64,000 nucleotides of DNA. Source: Streptomyces luteolifulvus. GTDB taxonomy: Bacteria > Actinomycetota > Actinomycetes > Streptomycetales > Streptomycetaceae. The position numbers and the translations under genes were made by a program. The notes under the pieces are model-generated. The model was not told the DNA's origin. It made no database searches and saw only the letters and a list, made by a program, of their open reading frames with translations. Shown piece after piece: positions 26,401 through 34,642 of the stretch. Within the stretch, counting starts at the first letter, position 1. The number at the start of each line of letters is the position of its first letter. The stretch lies in NCBI RefSeq assembly GCF_008806595.1, contig NZ_VZRB01000031.1, positions 26,433 to 90,432 of the forward strand. Reading direction: 5' to 3'.

Positions 26401-27315
26401 ATGATCGAAGCGCGGCGGCTCCACATCCTTCGTGCGGTGGCCGACCACCGCACCGTGACGGCGGCTGCCGCCGCGCTCTACCTCACGCCCTCGGCCGTCT
26501 CCCAGCAGCTCACCGCCCTGGAGCAGGAGACCGGCCACCGGCTGGTCGAGCGCGGCGCGAAGGGCGTACGGCTGACCCCGGCCGGCGAGATCCTGCTCAG
26601 CCACACCAACGCGGTCCTCGCCCAGCTGGAGCGGGCGGAGGCGGAGCTGGCCGCGTACGGCTCCGGCGCGGCCGGCACGGTCACCGTCGCCTCCTTCGCG
26701 ACCGGCATCGCCCTGGTCGTCGCCCCCGCGCTGGCCGGCCTCGCCGTCTCGGCGCCCGGTATCCGCATCCGCGTCCAGGACGCCGAGGGCGACGCCAGCC
26801 TGCCGATGGTCCTGGACCGGCAGGTGGACATAGCCGTCGCCGTCGAGTACCGCGGGGCCCCGCCGGCCGACGACCCGCGGCTGAGCCATGTCCCGCTGTA
26901 CGCCGAGCCCTTCGACGCGGTGGTCCCGGTGAGCCACCGGCTGGCCGACGCCCCCGAGGTCCCGCTCGGCGACCTGGCGAAGGATCCGTGGATCGGCCCC
27001 TACCCCGGCAACCCGTGCCATGACGTGGTCGTCCTGGCCTGCGAGTCCGCCGGCTTCCAGCCGCGCCTTGAGCATTCCTCGGACGACTTCCGCGCGGTCG
27101 TGGCCCTGGCGTCCGCCGACGCGGGAGTGGCACTGGTGCCCCGCTCCGCGCTGCGCGGCATGGACCTCGCGGGCGTGGTCGTGCGCCCGGTAGACGGTGT
27201 GGCGCCGACCCGCCGGGTGTTCGCGGCCATACGGCGGGGAGCCGAGGAACATCCGCTGATCCGCCCCGTGCTGGAGGCACTGGGAGAGGCGGCGCGGGGT
27301 GTGAGCCTTCCGTAA
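26401..27315 (+). CDS. LysR-type regulator downstream of tdh-kbl
   Basis: A 304-residue LysR regulator: N-terminal HTH (LHILRAVADHRTVTAAAAALYLTPSAVSQQLTALE) and a C-terminal periplasmic-binding-like effector domain from about residue 90. It starts 31 bp after kbl on the same strand; that short gap contains an AT-rich stretch with the palindrome CGATAATCG (26388-26396 region), a possible autoregulatory site. Control of threonine catabolism is inferred from position only; the effector could be threonine or glycine. Confidence 0.9.
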   Translation: MIEARRLHILRAVADHRTVTAAAAALYLTPSAVSQQLTALEQETGHRLVERGAKGVRLTPAGEILLSHTNAVLAQLERAEAELAAYGSGAAGTVTVASFATGIALVVAPALAGLAVSAPGIRIRVQDAEGDASLPMVLDRQVDIAVAVEYRGAPPADDPRLSHVPLYAEPFDAVVPVSHRLADAPEVPLGDLAKDPWIGPYPGNPCHDVVVLACESAGFQPRLEHSSDDFRAVVALASADAGVALVPRSALRGMDLAGVVVRPVDGVAPTRRVFAAIRRGAEEHPLIRPVLEALGEAARGVSLP

Positions 27316-27324
27316 TCGGGGCAT

Positions 27325-27355
27325 CTCATATCCGGGATAGCGTCCCGCATATGAG
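27325..27355 (+). promoter_or_regulatory. 31-bp palindrome covering the start codon of the XRE-cupin gene
   Basis: CTCATATCCGGGA (27325-27337) and TCCCGCATATGAG (27343-27355) are inverted with one mismatch round a 5-base centre. The right arm contains the ATG start (27351), there is no ribosome binding site, and the gene is probably leaderless and autorepressed. Confidence 0.75.
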
Positions 27356-27935
27356 AAACCTGGAAGAGAGCCCGGCTCCGGACCCGGTCGACGCCCGGCT
27401 GGGCGCCCGTCTCGCCGAGCTGCGGGCCGCCCACGGCTGGTCCCTCGGGGAACTGGCGGAGCGCAGCGGAGTCAGCCGGTCGACCCTGTCCCGTGCCGAA
27501 CGCGCGGAGATCAGCCCCACCGCCTCGCTCCTCAACCGCCTCTGCAACGTGTACGGGCGGACCATGTCCCAGCTGCTCAGCGAGGTCGAGGCGGAGCCCG
27601 TGCCGCTGGTGCGGGCCGCCGAGCAGCGGGTGTGGGAGGACCGGGCCTCCGGATTCGTACGACGGTCGGTGTCCCCGCCCCACGCCGGGCTGCGCGGCGA
27701 ACTCGTCGAGGGACGGCTCGCCGCGGGCGCCGACCTCGCCTACGACCGGCCGCCCGTGCCCGGCCTGGAGCAGCACATCTGGGTGCTCGAAGGGGCACTC
27801 GACGTGACCGCGCAGGACGTCGGGCACCGTCTGGACACCGGGGACTGTCTGCGGCTGCGCGTATGGGGGCCGACGCGCTTCCGGTGCGCAGGACCCGACG
27901 AGGCGCGGTATCTGCTGGCGGTGGTGCTGCCGTGA
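27351..27935 (+). CDS. XRE-family regulator with cupin domain
   Basis: A 194-residue regulator: helix-turn-helix (LGARLAELRAAHGWSLGELAERSGVSRSTLSRAER, about residues 15-50) followed by a small beta-barrel cupin (about 110-190, LEQHIWVLEGALDVT and LDTGDCLRLRVWGPTRF). The metal-binding His/Glu set of classic cupins is mostly missing, so the cupin probably binds a ligand without metal. The start codon sits inside a long palindrome, suggesting autoregulation. Its TGA overlaps the GTG of the acetyltransferase, so the two form a regulator/enzyme pair. Confidence 0.9.
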   Translation: MRNLEESPAPDPVDARLGARLAELRAAHGWSLGELAERSGVSRSTLSRAERAEISPTASLLNRLCNVYGRTMSQLLSEVEAEPVPLVRAAEQRVWEDRASGFVRRSVSPPHAGLRGELVEGRLAAGADLAYDRPPVPGLEQHIWVLEGALDVTAQDVGHRLDTGDCLRLRVWGPTRFRCAGPDEARYLLAVVLP

Positions 27936-28465
27936 TCGTGACCCGACTGGACGACACCCAACTGCGCACGCACGTGGACGAGTTGGCAGCTCTGCTGGTC
28001 GACACCGTCGACAGCGGCGCCTCGGTCGGTTTCCTGGCACCGCTCGACCACGCGGAGGCCGCCGCCTGGTGGACGGGGCGCGCCGACGCGGTGGCCACCG
28101 GGCAGCTCGCCGTATGGGCGGCACACGACGGGCCCCGGGTGATCGGCACCGTCAGCCTGGCCTTCACCGGCCAACCCAACGGCGGCCACCGCGCCGAGCT
28201 GGTCAAGCTGATGGTGCACCGGGACGTCCGCGGACGGGGCCTCGGCCGCAGACTCCTGGCCACCGCCGAGGGTGCGGCCGTCGCGGCGGAGATCACCCTG
28301 CTCCATCTGGACACCGAGACCGACAGCCCCGCCGAGCACCTCTACCGCTCGGCCGGCTGGACCCGGGCCGGAGTGATCCCCGACTACGCGGCGGACCCGG
28401 CCGGGACACCGCGGCCGACGACGCTCTACTACAAGCATGTGGGCGGGGGCACTCCCACCGGGTGA
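27932..28465 (+). CDS. GNAT-family N-acetyltransferase
   Basis: A 177-residue GNAT acetyltransferase. The acetyl-CoA loop is VHRDVRGRGLGRRLLATAE (about residues 93-111), followed by LHLDTETDSPAEHLYRSAGWTRAG, the usual C-terminal strand and helix. GTG 27932 overlaps the stop of the XRE-cupin gene (GTGA). Pairing with a small-molecule-sensing repressor suggests acetylation of a compound that also acts as inducer, possibly detoxification; the substrate is unknown. Confidence 0.9.
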   Translation: MIVTRLDDTQLRTHVDELAALLVDTVDSGASVGFLAPLDHAEAAAWWTGRADAVATGQLAVWAAHDGPRVIGTVSLAFTGQPNGGHRAELVKLMVHRDVRGRGLGRRLLATAEGAAVAAEITLLHLDTETDSPAEHLYRSAGWTRAGVIPDYAADPAGTPRPTTLYYKHVGGGTPTG

Positions 28466-28495
28466 GTGTCAGTGGGAGCGGCTACGGTTCCTGTC

Positions 28496-28855
28496 ATGCC
28501 GGACGCCGAAGACGTACGCCGTATCGCCCTGTCCCTGCCGGACACGACGGAGAAGATCGCCTGGAGCATGCCCACCTTCCGGGTCGCGGGCAAGATGTTC
28601 GCCACGCTGCCCGAGGACGAGACCTCCATCGCCGTGCGCTGCCCCAAGGAGGAGCGCGACGAACTCGTCCTGGCGGAGCCGGAGAAGTTCTGGATCGCCG
28701 ACCACGAGGCCCAGTTCGCCTGGGTACGGGCCCGTCTCGACGCGATCGAGGACGAGGCCGAACTGCGCGACATCCTCGCCGACTCCTGGCGCCAGGCGGC
28801 CCCGCCCCGACTGATGGACACCCACCCCGAGTTGGGCCTGCCGGGCACCGGCTGA
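28496..28855 (+). CDS. MmcQ/YjbR-family DNA-binding-fold protein
   Basis: A 119-residue protein of the MmcQ/YjbR family: RRIALSLPDTTEKIAWSMPTFRVAGKMFAT, then EKFWIADHEAQFAWVRARLDAI and a C-terminal helix ending WRQAAPPRLMDTHPEL. The fold resembles a DNA-binding domain, but the role is unestablished. ATG 28496 was chosen at the usual N-terminus; an in-frame GTG at 28466 directly after the upstream stop would add ten residues. Confidence 0.85.
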   Translation: MPDAEDVRRIALSLPDTTEKIAWSMPTFRVAGKMFATLPEDETSIAVRCPKEERDELVLAEPEKFWIADHEAQFAWVRARLDAIEDEAELRDILADSWRQAAPPRLMDTHPELGLPGTG

Positions 28856-28951
28856 GGCGGCCACGCAGAAAGGAGTGCGCGACCACCGACCCGAGTGCGG
28901 TATTGTTTCCCTGCACGTTCGGCCCGGGGAAACCCCAGGTCAGACAGGCAC

Positions 28952-29025
<74 letters not shown>

Positions 29026-29032
29026 CGGTGCG

Positions 29033-29073
29033 AAGGGTCTTCGCAGGCGAGAGCCTGCGGGGGCCCTTCTTTT
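29033..29073 (+). terminator. Intrinsic terminator after tRNA-Pro
   Basis: A two-part stem (AAGGG with CCCTT outside, CGCAGGC with GCCTGCG inside, loop GAGA) is followed by CTTTT. This is the clearest factor-independent terminator in the window and lies 8 bp after the tRNA. Confidence 0.9.
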
Positions 29074-29286
29074 GCGTGGACCCACCACATCGGTTCTGGG
29101 AACTTCCTGGGAAACGGGCCGGCGCACCCGTGGCGTGCGCGCCGCGACCTGTGCCGCCTCCCGCCGGCTCCCAGACCACGTTCCGCTGATTCCCCTCCCT
29201 TGATTCCCCTCCCTCGGATCGCCGACCAGGGCGCCCCGCCAAGTCCGCCGGAGCCGGCGGTACTTCGGGGGTGAGCGGCGGGCGTG

Positions 29287-29985
29287 TCAGGCCGCCGGCC
29301 GCACCAGGCCGGACTCGTAGGCGAAGGCGACCGCCTGGACGCGGGCGCGGGCGCCGATCTTCGTGAGGATGTGGCTGACGTGGGACTTGACGGTGGTCGG
29401 GGCGATCGACAGCCGTTCGGCGATCTCGGCGTTGGACCAGCCCGACGCGACGGCGACGAGGACATCACGCTCGCGTCCGGTGAGAGTGTCCAGGCCGAAG
29501 TCGCGTTCGAGAGGGCGCACGGTGTGCTGTCGGCGGACGGCGTCTATGAGCGAGCGGGTCAGAGCAGGGGTGATGACGGCGTCTCCGGCGGCCACGACGC
29601 GGAGGGCCGCGGTCAGTTCGTCCGGGGCGGCGTCGGTCAGCAGGAACCCACCGGCTCCGGCACGCAGGGCGGCGTGGGCGTAACCCTCCTCGCCGGCCGA
29701 GGTCAGCACCAGTACGCGCGGAAGGGACCCTGCCGCCCGGCCGGGTCCGGGAGTCGGGGAGAGGTGGGGGGCGGGCCGGGCGATGCGGCGGATGGCCTCG
29801 ATGTCGTCCGCGCCGGAAGGGCCTGCCATCAGGACGACGCAGGGGTGGAGCGTGGCGCTCATCCGGACCGCCTCCGCCCCGCTCGCCGCCTCACCGGTGA
29901 CGGTCAGACCGGGCTCCGCGGCCAGGAGCATGCGCAGGCCGTGCCGTTGCAGGGACTGGTCGTTGACGATGAGTACGGAGACCAT
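29287..29985 (-). CDS. NarL/LuxR-type response regulator with degenerate receiver
   Basis: A 232-residue protein with a receiver-like N-terminus and a C-terminal LuxR HTH (LTGRERDVLVAVASGWSNAEIAERLSIAPTTVKSHV, about residues 165-200). The receiver has lost its chemistry: the acidic pair is ND instead of DD (VLIVNDQ), the phosphoacceptor Asp is Ala (VVLMAGPS) and the conserved Lys is Thr (FLLTDAAP), while the Thr/Ser switch (LVLTS) remains. An insert rich in Pro/Gly lies after about residue 75. It should be phosphorylation-independent, like other atypical Streptomyces regulators, and no sensor kinase is adjacent. ATG 29985 follows AGAGGA by about 7 bases. A perfect palindrome overlaps its promoter region. 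Confidence 0.9.
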   Translation of the reverse strand: MVSVLIVNDQSLQRHGLRMLLAAEPGLTVTGEAASGAEAVRMSATLHPCVVLMAGPSGADDIEAIRRIARPAPHLSPTPGPGRAAGSLPRVLVLTSAGEEGYAHAALRAGAGGFLLTDAAPDELTAALRVVAAGDAVITPALTRSLIDAVRRQHTVRPLERDFGLDTLTGRERDVLVAVASGWSNAEIAERLSIAPTTVKSHVSHILTKIGARARVQAVAFAYESGLVRPAA

Positions 29986-30018
29986 GCCTGTCCTCTCCAC
30001 TGCTCAGTCCGATGCTCC

Positions 30019-30042
30019 AGTTATAAACGAAACAGTTTCGTT
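30019..30042 (-). promoter_or_regulatory. Palindromic operator and -10 element upstream of the LuxR-type gene
   Basis: AACGAAAC-A-GTTTCGTT (30026-30042) is a perfect 17-bp palindrome with TetR-operator character. On the minus strand it is followed at once by TATAAC (30024-30019), a good -10 element about 34 bases before the LuxR-type start codon, so a bound repressor would block this promoter. Confidence 0.6.
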
Positions 30043-30376
30043 CACTTGGCCATCGTAGTCCCGCCGCCATCGAAACGGCATCGTTCTCGTCGTGGTCCGG
30101 GTCACATCGCATGTGCAGGTTCCGCGAGGTCGGCCTCCTGGTCCAGGGTGTGTGGTGGTCGGACCAGGGTCGCCTGTGGTGGGTTCACTTGGCCGACACG
30201 GGCGTTTTGCGGCGGTATGTGCTTGATGTTGCTCTACGTGGTGTTTAGCGTCGCCGGGAGAGGAACCGCCACGGGGTGCGAGTCCCGTGCCACCGTCCCG
30301 GAAGCGAGGTGTGGAGCGCGTGCACGCGAGGTGCGGCTGCCGGCCCCTTTCGGGGAAGAAGGCGCGTCCCAGGGGG
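30043..30376. other. Leader region of the sugar ABC operon
   Basis: This stretch holds no gene. It contains the candidate lpqY promoter (30223-30251) and, further down, a small hairpin CACGGG-GTGCGAGT-CCCGTG (about 30272-30291). Nothing else was recognised. Confidence 0.5.
30223..30251 (+). promoter_or_regulatory. Candidate promoter of lpqY-sugABC
   Basis: TTGATG (30223-30228), a 17-bp spacer and TAGCGT (30246-30251) fit a Streptomyces HrdB-type promoter. The start codon lies about 125 bp downstream, leaving a long leader. Confidence 0.5.
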
Positions 30377-31630
30377 ATGCGGCGGCTGCGGGCGTTCGCC
30401 GTACTGCCGCTGCTGGCATCGATGCTCGCCGCGTGCGGCGGCGACGAGGGCGGCGGCCGGCCCACCCTCAACTGGTACAACTTCCCCGACGACTCCGGCG
30501 CGCTCCAGAAGGCGGCCGACCGGTGCAGCCAGGCATCGGGCGGCCGCTACCGGATCGCCTACAACAAACTCCCGCGTGCCGCCGACGGCCAGCGCCAGCA
30601 GCTCGTCCGCAGGCTCGCCGCCGAGGACGACTCGCTCGACATCCTCGGCCTGGACGTCACCTGGGCGGCGGAGTTCGCCGAGGCCCGCTGGATCCGTGAG
30701 TGGACGGGGGTGGCGAGGCAGCGGGCCGTCGAGGGCACCCTGCGGGTACCGCTGGAGACCTCGACCTGGAAGCGCAGGCTGTACGCTGTCCCGTACAACA
30801 CCAATACCCAACTCCTGTGGTACCGCCAGGACTTGGTGCCCACTCCGCCCAAGACCTGGGCCGAGATGCTGGCCATGTCGGCGACCCTTGCCCAGCAGGA
30901 CAAACCGCACTACGTGGAGATCCAGGGCGCCCAGTACGAGGGCCTGACCGTCTGGTTCAACACGCTGATCAACAGTGCGGGCGGGTCGATCCTCAACCGG
31001 ACCGCCACCGCGCCCTCCCTCGGCCCGCCCGCGGTACGGGCCGCCGGGATCATGCGCGAGCTGGCGCACTCGCCCGCCGCAGACCCCTCCCTGTCCAACC
31101 AGATGGAGGACCAGAACCGGCTCGCCATGGAGTCCGGTACGGCGGCGTTCGAGCTCAACTACCCGTTCGTCTATCCGTCGATGAAGGCGAACAACCCCGA
31201 GCTGTTCAAGAGCTTCCGCTGGGCGCCCTACCCGCGGGTCGACGCGAACCGCCCGTCGCGGCCCACCATCGGCGGCATCGACCTGGCCGTGAGCGCCTAC
31301 TCGCGCCACCCCGGTCTGGCCTTCGAGGCGGCCCTGTGCCTGCGCAACCGGGAGAACCAGCTCACCGCCGCGATCGAGGGCGGCCTGCCGCCGACCCTGC
31401 GTGCCCTGTACGACGAGCCGGAGCTCATCAAGCAGTACCCGTTCGCCAAGGAGGTGCTGGCCGCCCTGGAGTCGGCGAGCGTCCGCCCGCTCACTCCGGC
31501 CTACCAGAACATCTCGATCGCGATCTCCCACACGCTGTCCCCGCCGTCCGGGATCCAGCCGGTGAGCGCGGTCAACACCATCAGGGACCAGATCGACGAT
31601 GCCCTGCGATCCGAGGGTGTGATCCCATGA
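30377..31630 (+). CDS. lpqY: Sugar-binding lipoprotein, LpqY-like (trehalose ABC importer)
   Basis: A 417-residue extracellular solute-binding lipoprotein. The signal peptide ends in lipobox LAAC (about residues 17-20), which fixes the start at ATG 30377 after AGGGGG. The body resembles mycobacterial LpqY, for example LDVTWAAEFAEA, YAVPYNTNTQLLWYR, FNTLINSAGGSI and TIGGIDLAVS. LpqY-SugABC recycles trehalose in mycobacteria, and gene order here is the same (binding protein, two permeases, ATPase). Trehalose is therefore the likely ligand; another disaccharide is possible. Its stop overlaps the next start (ATGA). Confidence 0.88.
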   Translation: MRRLRAFAVLPLLASMLAACGGDEGGGRPTLNWYNFPDDSGALQKAADRCSQASGGRYRIAYNKLPRAADGQRQQLVRRLAAEDDSLDILGLDVTWAAEFAEARWIREWTGVARQRAVEGTLRVPLETSTWKRRLYAVPYNTNTQLLWYRQDLVPTPPKTWAEMLAMSATLAQQDKPHYVEIQGAQYEGLTVWFNTLINSAGGSILNRTATAPSLGPPAVRAAGIMRELAHSPAADPSLSNQMEDQNRLAMESGTAAFELNYPFVYPSMKANNPELFKSFRWAPYPRVDANRPSRPTIGGIDLAVSAYSRHPGLAFEAALCLRNRENQLTAAIEGGLPPTLRALYDEPELIKQYPFAKEVLAALESASVRPLTPAYQNISIAISHTLSPPSGIQPVSAVNTIRDQIDDALRSEGVIP

Positions 31631-32577
31631 GCACGCAAGCCGAACCGGCCGGAGCGCCGCCGCCCGCCGAGGCGGAGCGGACGGGGCGGCACCGTGCGCC
31701 GCTCTCGGCCGGTGCCCGCCAGGAGCGGCGGCTCGGCTGGCTGCTGTGCGCTCCGGCCGTCATCGTCATGCTCGCCGTGACCGCCTACCCCATCGGATAC
31801 GCCGTCTACCTCTCCCTCCAGCGCTACGACCTGCGCTTCCCGGCACAGGCCGAGTTCGTGGGCCTGAGCAACTACGGGGCGGTGCTGACCTCCGAGTTCT
31901 GGTGGGACGCCTTCTGGGTCACGCTGTTCATCACCGTGGTGTCCGTGGCCATCGAACTCGTCCTCGGCATGGGGCTCGCCCTGGTGATGCACCGCACGAT
32001 CTTCTGGCGCGGCACCGTCCGCACCTCGGTCCTCGTTCCGTACGGCATCGTCACCGTCGTCGCCGCCTTCTCCTGGCAGTACGCCTGGACCCCGGATCTC
32101 GGCTACCTCGCCGAGCTCCTGCCCAGCGGGGACGCCCCGCTGACCGAGATGTGGTCCGCCCTGTGGCTGATCATCCTCGCCGAGGTGTGGAAGACGACCC
32201 CGTTCATGGCCCTGCTGCTGCTCGCCGGCCTCGCCCTGGTCCCCGAGGAGACCCTGAAGGCGGCCATGGTGGACGGCGCCACCCCCTGGCAGCGCTTCAC
32301 CAAGGTCATGGTGCCGCTGATGAAACCGGCCATCCTGGTCGCTCTGCTCTTCCGTACCCTGGACGCGTTCCGGATCTTCGACAACATCTACGTCCTGACC
32401 GGCGGCGCCCAGAACACCGGCTCCGTGTCGATCCTCGGGTACGACAACCTGTTCACCGCGCTGAACCTGGGCATCGGGTCGGCGATCTCGGTCCTGATCT
32501 TCATCTGTGTCGGGATCATCGCCTTCACCTTCGTCAAACTGTTCGGCGCGGCCGCACCCGGCGCGGAGGTGAAGTGA
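31627..32577 (+). CDS. sugA: Sugar ABC transporter permease, SugA-like
   Basis: A 316-residue inner-membrane permease with six predicted helices after a 35-residue cytoplasmic N-terminus. The ATPase-docking EAA loop reads EETLKAAMVDGATPWQRFTK (about residues 208-227). ATG 31627 overlaps the lpqY stop and the gene ends overlapping sugB. It forms the translocation pore with the next permease. Confidence 0.92.
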   Translation: MSTQAEPAGAPPPAEAERTGRHRAPLSAGARQERRLGWLLCAPAVIVMLAVTAYPIGYAVYLSLQRYDLRFPAQAEFVGLSNYGAVLTSEFWWDAFWVTLFITVVSVAIELVLGMGLALVMHRTIFWRGTVRTSVLVPYGIVTVVAAFSWQYAWTPDLGYLAELLPSGDAPLTEMWSALWLIILAEVWKTTPFMALLLLAGLALVPEETLKAAMVDGATPWQRFTKVMVPLMKPAILVALLFRTLDAFRIFDNIYVLTGGAQNTGSVSILGYDNLFTALNLGIGSAISVLIFICVGIIAFTFVKLFGAAAPGAEVK

Positions 32578-33410
32578 TGGCCGCCGTGGGCAAGACGCAT
32601 GCCACCCGCTGGGGTGTCCTGAACGTGGTGGTGGTGCTGTACGCCCTGTTCCCGGTGTGGTGGATCGCCGCGCTGTCGTTCAAGGACCCCAGCACCCTCA
32701 CCGACGGCGACTACATCCCGAGGGAATGGACCTGGGAGAACTACCGGGGCATCTTCGACACCTCCGAGTTCACCCGCGCGCTCGTCAACTCGATCGGTAT
32801 CGCCCTGATCTCCACGGTGATCGCGGTGGCGCTCGGCACGATGGCCGCCTACGCGGTGGCCCGGCTGCGGTTCCCGGGCAAGAAGGTACTCATCGGCATG
32901 TCGCTGCTGATCGCGATGTTCCCGCCGATCTCCCTCGTGTCACCGCTGTTCAACATCGAGCGGATCATCGGGATCTTCGACACCTGGATCGGGCTCATCA
33001 TCCCGTACATGACCTTCTCGCTCCCCCTTGCGATCTACACCCTGTCGGCGTTCTTCCGGGAGATCCCCTGGGACCTGGAGAAGGCCGCCAAGGTGGACGG
33101 GGCCACACCCGCGCAGGCGTTCCGGATGGTCATCGTCCCGCTGGCCGCGCCGGGCGTGTTCACCACGGCCATTCTCGTGTTCATCTTCTGCTGGAACGAC
33201 TTCCTGTTCGCGATCTCGCTGACCTCCACGGAGGCCGCACGCACCGTGCCGGCCGCGATCGCGTTCTTCACCGGCAGCTCGCAGTTCCAGCAGCCCACCG
33301 GGTCGATCGCCGCCGCCGCCGTGGTGATCACCATCCCGATCATCCTGTTCGTTCTGTTCTTCCAGCGACGGATCGTCGCCGGACTGACCTCCGGGGCGGT
33401 CAAGGGATGA
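32577..33410 (+). CDS. sugB: Sugar ABC transporter permease, SugB-like
   Basis: A 277-residue permease of the MalG type with six predicted helices and an EAA loop EIPWDLEKAAKVDGATPAQA (about residues 162-181). Its ATG shares one base with the sugA stop (TGATG). It is followed after 35 bp by the ATPase gene. Confidence 0.92.
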   Translation: MAAVGKTHATRWGVLNVVVVLYALFPVWWIAALSFKDPSTLTDGDYIPREWTWENYRGIFDTSEFTRALVNSIGIALISTVIAVALGTMAAYAVARLRFPGKKVLIGMSLLIAMFPPISLVSPLFNIERIIGIFDTWIGLIIPYMTFSLPLAIYTLSAFFREIPWDLEKAAKVDGATPAQAFRMVIVPLAAPGVFTTAILVFIFCWNDFLFAISLTSTEAARTVPAAIAFFTGSSQFQQPTGSIAAAAVVITIPIILFVLFFQRRIVAGLTSGAVKG

Positions 33411-33445
33411 CCCGGACGGCATGAAAAGGCAAGGAGGCACCACCC

Positions 33446-34636
33446 ATGGCCGAGATCATCCTCGAGGGAGTCACCAAGCGTTTTCCCGACGGGGCCCTCG
33501 CCGTGCAGAACGTGGACCTCGACATCGCCGACGGCGAGTTCGTGATCCTGGTCGGTCCGTCCGGATGCGGCAAGTCCACCACTTTGAACATGATCGCCGG
33601 GCTCGAGGACATCACCGAGGGCACCCTGCGCATCGGTGACCGGGTCGTCAACGAGCTGTCGCCGAAGGACCGCGACGTGGCCATGGTGTTCCAGAGCTAT
33701 GCGCTGTACCCGCACATGAGCGTCCGCGAGAACATGGGCTTTCCGCTGCGCCTGGCCAAGGTGGACAAGGCCACCGTCAACGCCAAGGTCGAGGAGGCCG
33801 CCCGGGTCCTCGACCTGACCGCGCATCTGGACCGCAAGCCCGCCAACCTCTCGGGCGGCCAGCGCCAGCGCGTGGCCATGGGGCGGGCGATCGTACGGGA
33901 CCCCAAGGCGTTCTTGATGGACGAGCCGCTGTCCAACCTGGACGCCAAGCTCCGGGTGCAGATGCGCACGCAGATCTCCCGGATCCAGCGGCGCCTCGGT
34001 ACCACCACTGTCTACGTGACCCACGACCAGACCGAGGCGATGACCCTCGGCGACCGGGTCGTGGTCATGCGGCAGGGCCTGGTCCAGCAGATCGGCACGC
34101 CCGCGGACCTCTACGACCACCCGCGCAACCTCTTTGTCGCGGGCTTCATCGGCTCCCCGGCGATGAACTTCCTGAACGCCACCCTGGAGAACGGTGTCCT
34201 GCGCTCGCCTCTGGGTGACCTGCCCCTGGACGACCGTACGCGGCAGGCTTTGGAGCGGCAGAACGCGCCCCGCGAGCTCATCCTCGGGCTGCGGCCCGAG
34301 GCGTTCGAGGATGCGGCCCTCGCGCGCGGCCGGGAGCGGGGCCGACCCGTCTTCACCGCCACCGTGGAAGTACTGGAGTCGCTGGGCTCCGATGTGTACG
34401 TCTACTTCAGCGCGGAGGGCGGGCCCGTGACGACCGCCGAACTCGAGGAGCTGGCCACGGACTCGGGTCTGCGCGACACCGGCGCCGAGGCCGGCCAGCA
34501 GATCGTGGCCCGCCTGGACGCCGCCACGCGCGCCCGCGAGGGCGAACCCGTGGAGTTGCAGGTCGACATGGGCAAGGCCCATGTGTTCGACCCTGCGACC
34601 GGAGCCAATCTCACGCACCCGGCGAGCGTCGGCTGA
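33446..34636 (+). CDS. sugC: Sugar ABC transporter ATPase, SugC/MsmK-like
   Basis: A 396-residue ATPase: Walker A GPSGCGKST (about residues 37-45), Q loop VFQSYALYPHM, signature LSGGQRQR, Walker B AFLMDEPLSNLD, H loop YVTHDQTEAM, and a C-terminal regulatory OB domain (about 245-390) typical of MalK/UgpC proteins. ATG 33446 follows AAGGAGG. In Streptomyces an MsmK-type ATPase can serve several sugar importers; here it is encoded within its own system, which is the LpqY-SugABC order. Confidence 0.94.
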   Translation: MAEIILEGVTKRFPDGALAVQNVDLDIADGEFVILVGPSGCGKSTTLNMIAGLEDITEGTLRIGDRVVNELSPKDRDVAMVFQSYALYPHMSVRENMGFPLRLAKVDKATVNAKVEEAARVLDLTAHLDRKPANLSGGQRQRVAMGRAIVRDPKAFLMDEPLSNLDAKLRVQMRTQISRIQRRLGTTTVYVTHDQTEAMTLGDRVVVMRQGLVQQIGTPADLYDHPRNLFVAGFIGSPAMNFLNATLENGVLRSPLGDLPLDDRTRQALERQNAPRELILGLRPEAFEDAALARGRERGRPVFTATVEVLESLGSDVYVYFSAEGGPVTTAELEELATDSGLRDTGAEAGQQIVARLDAATRAREGEPVELQVDMGKAHVFDPATGANLTHPASVG

Positions 34637-34642
34637 CCTGGG

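Noticed and set aside
30261..30300. Possible B12 riboswitch fragment (GGTGCGAGTCC-like hairpin) in the lpqY leader
   Set aside because: Only one short hairpin matches; the CCACTG, GGGAAGG and GAGCCAGGA-type elements are absent.
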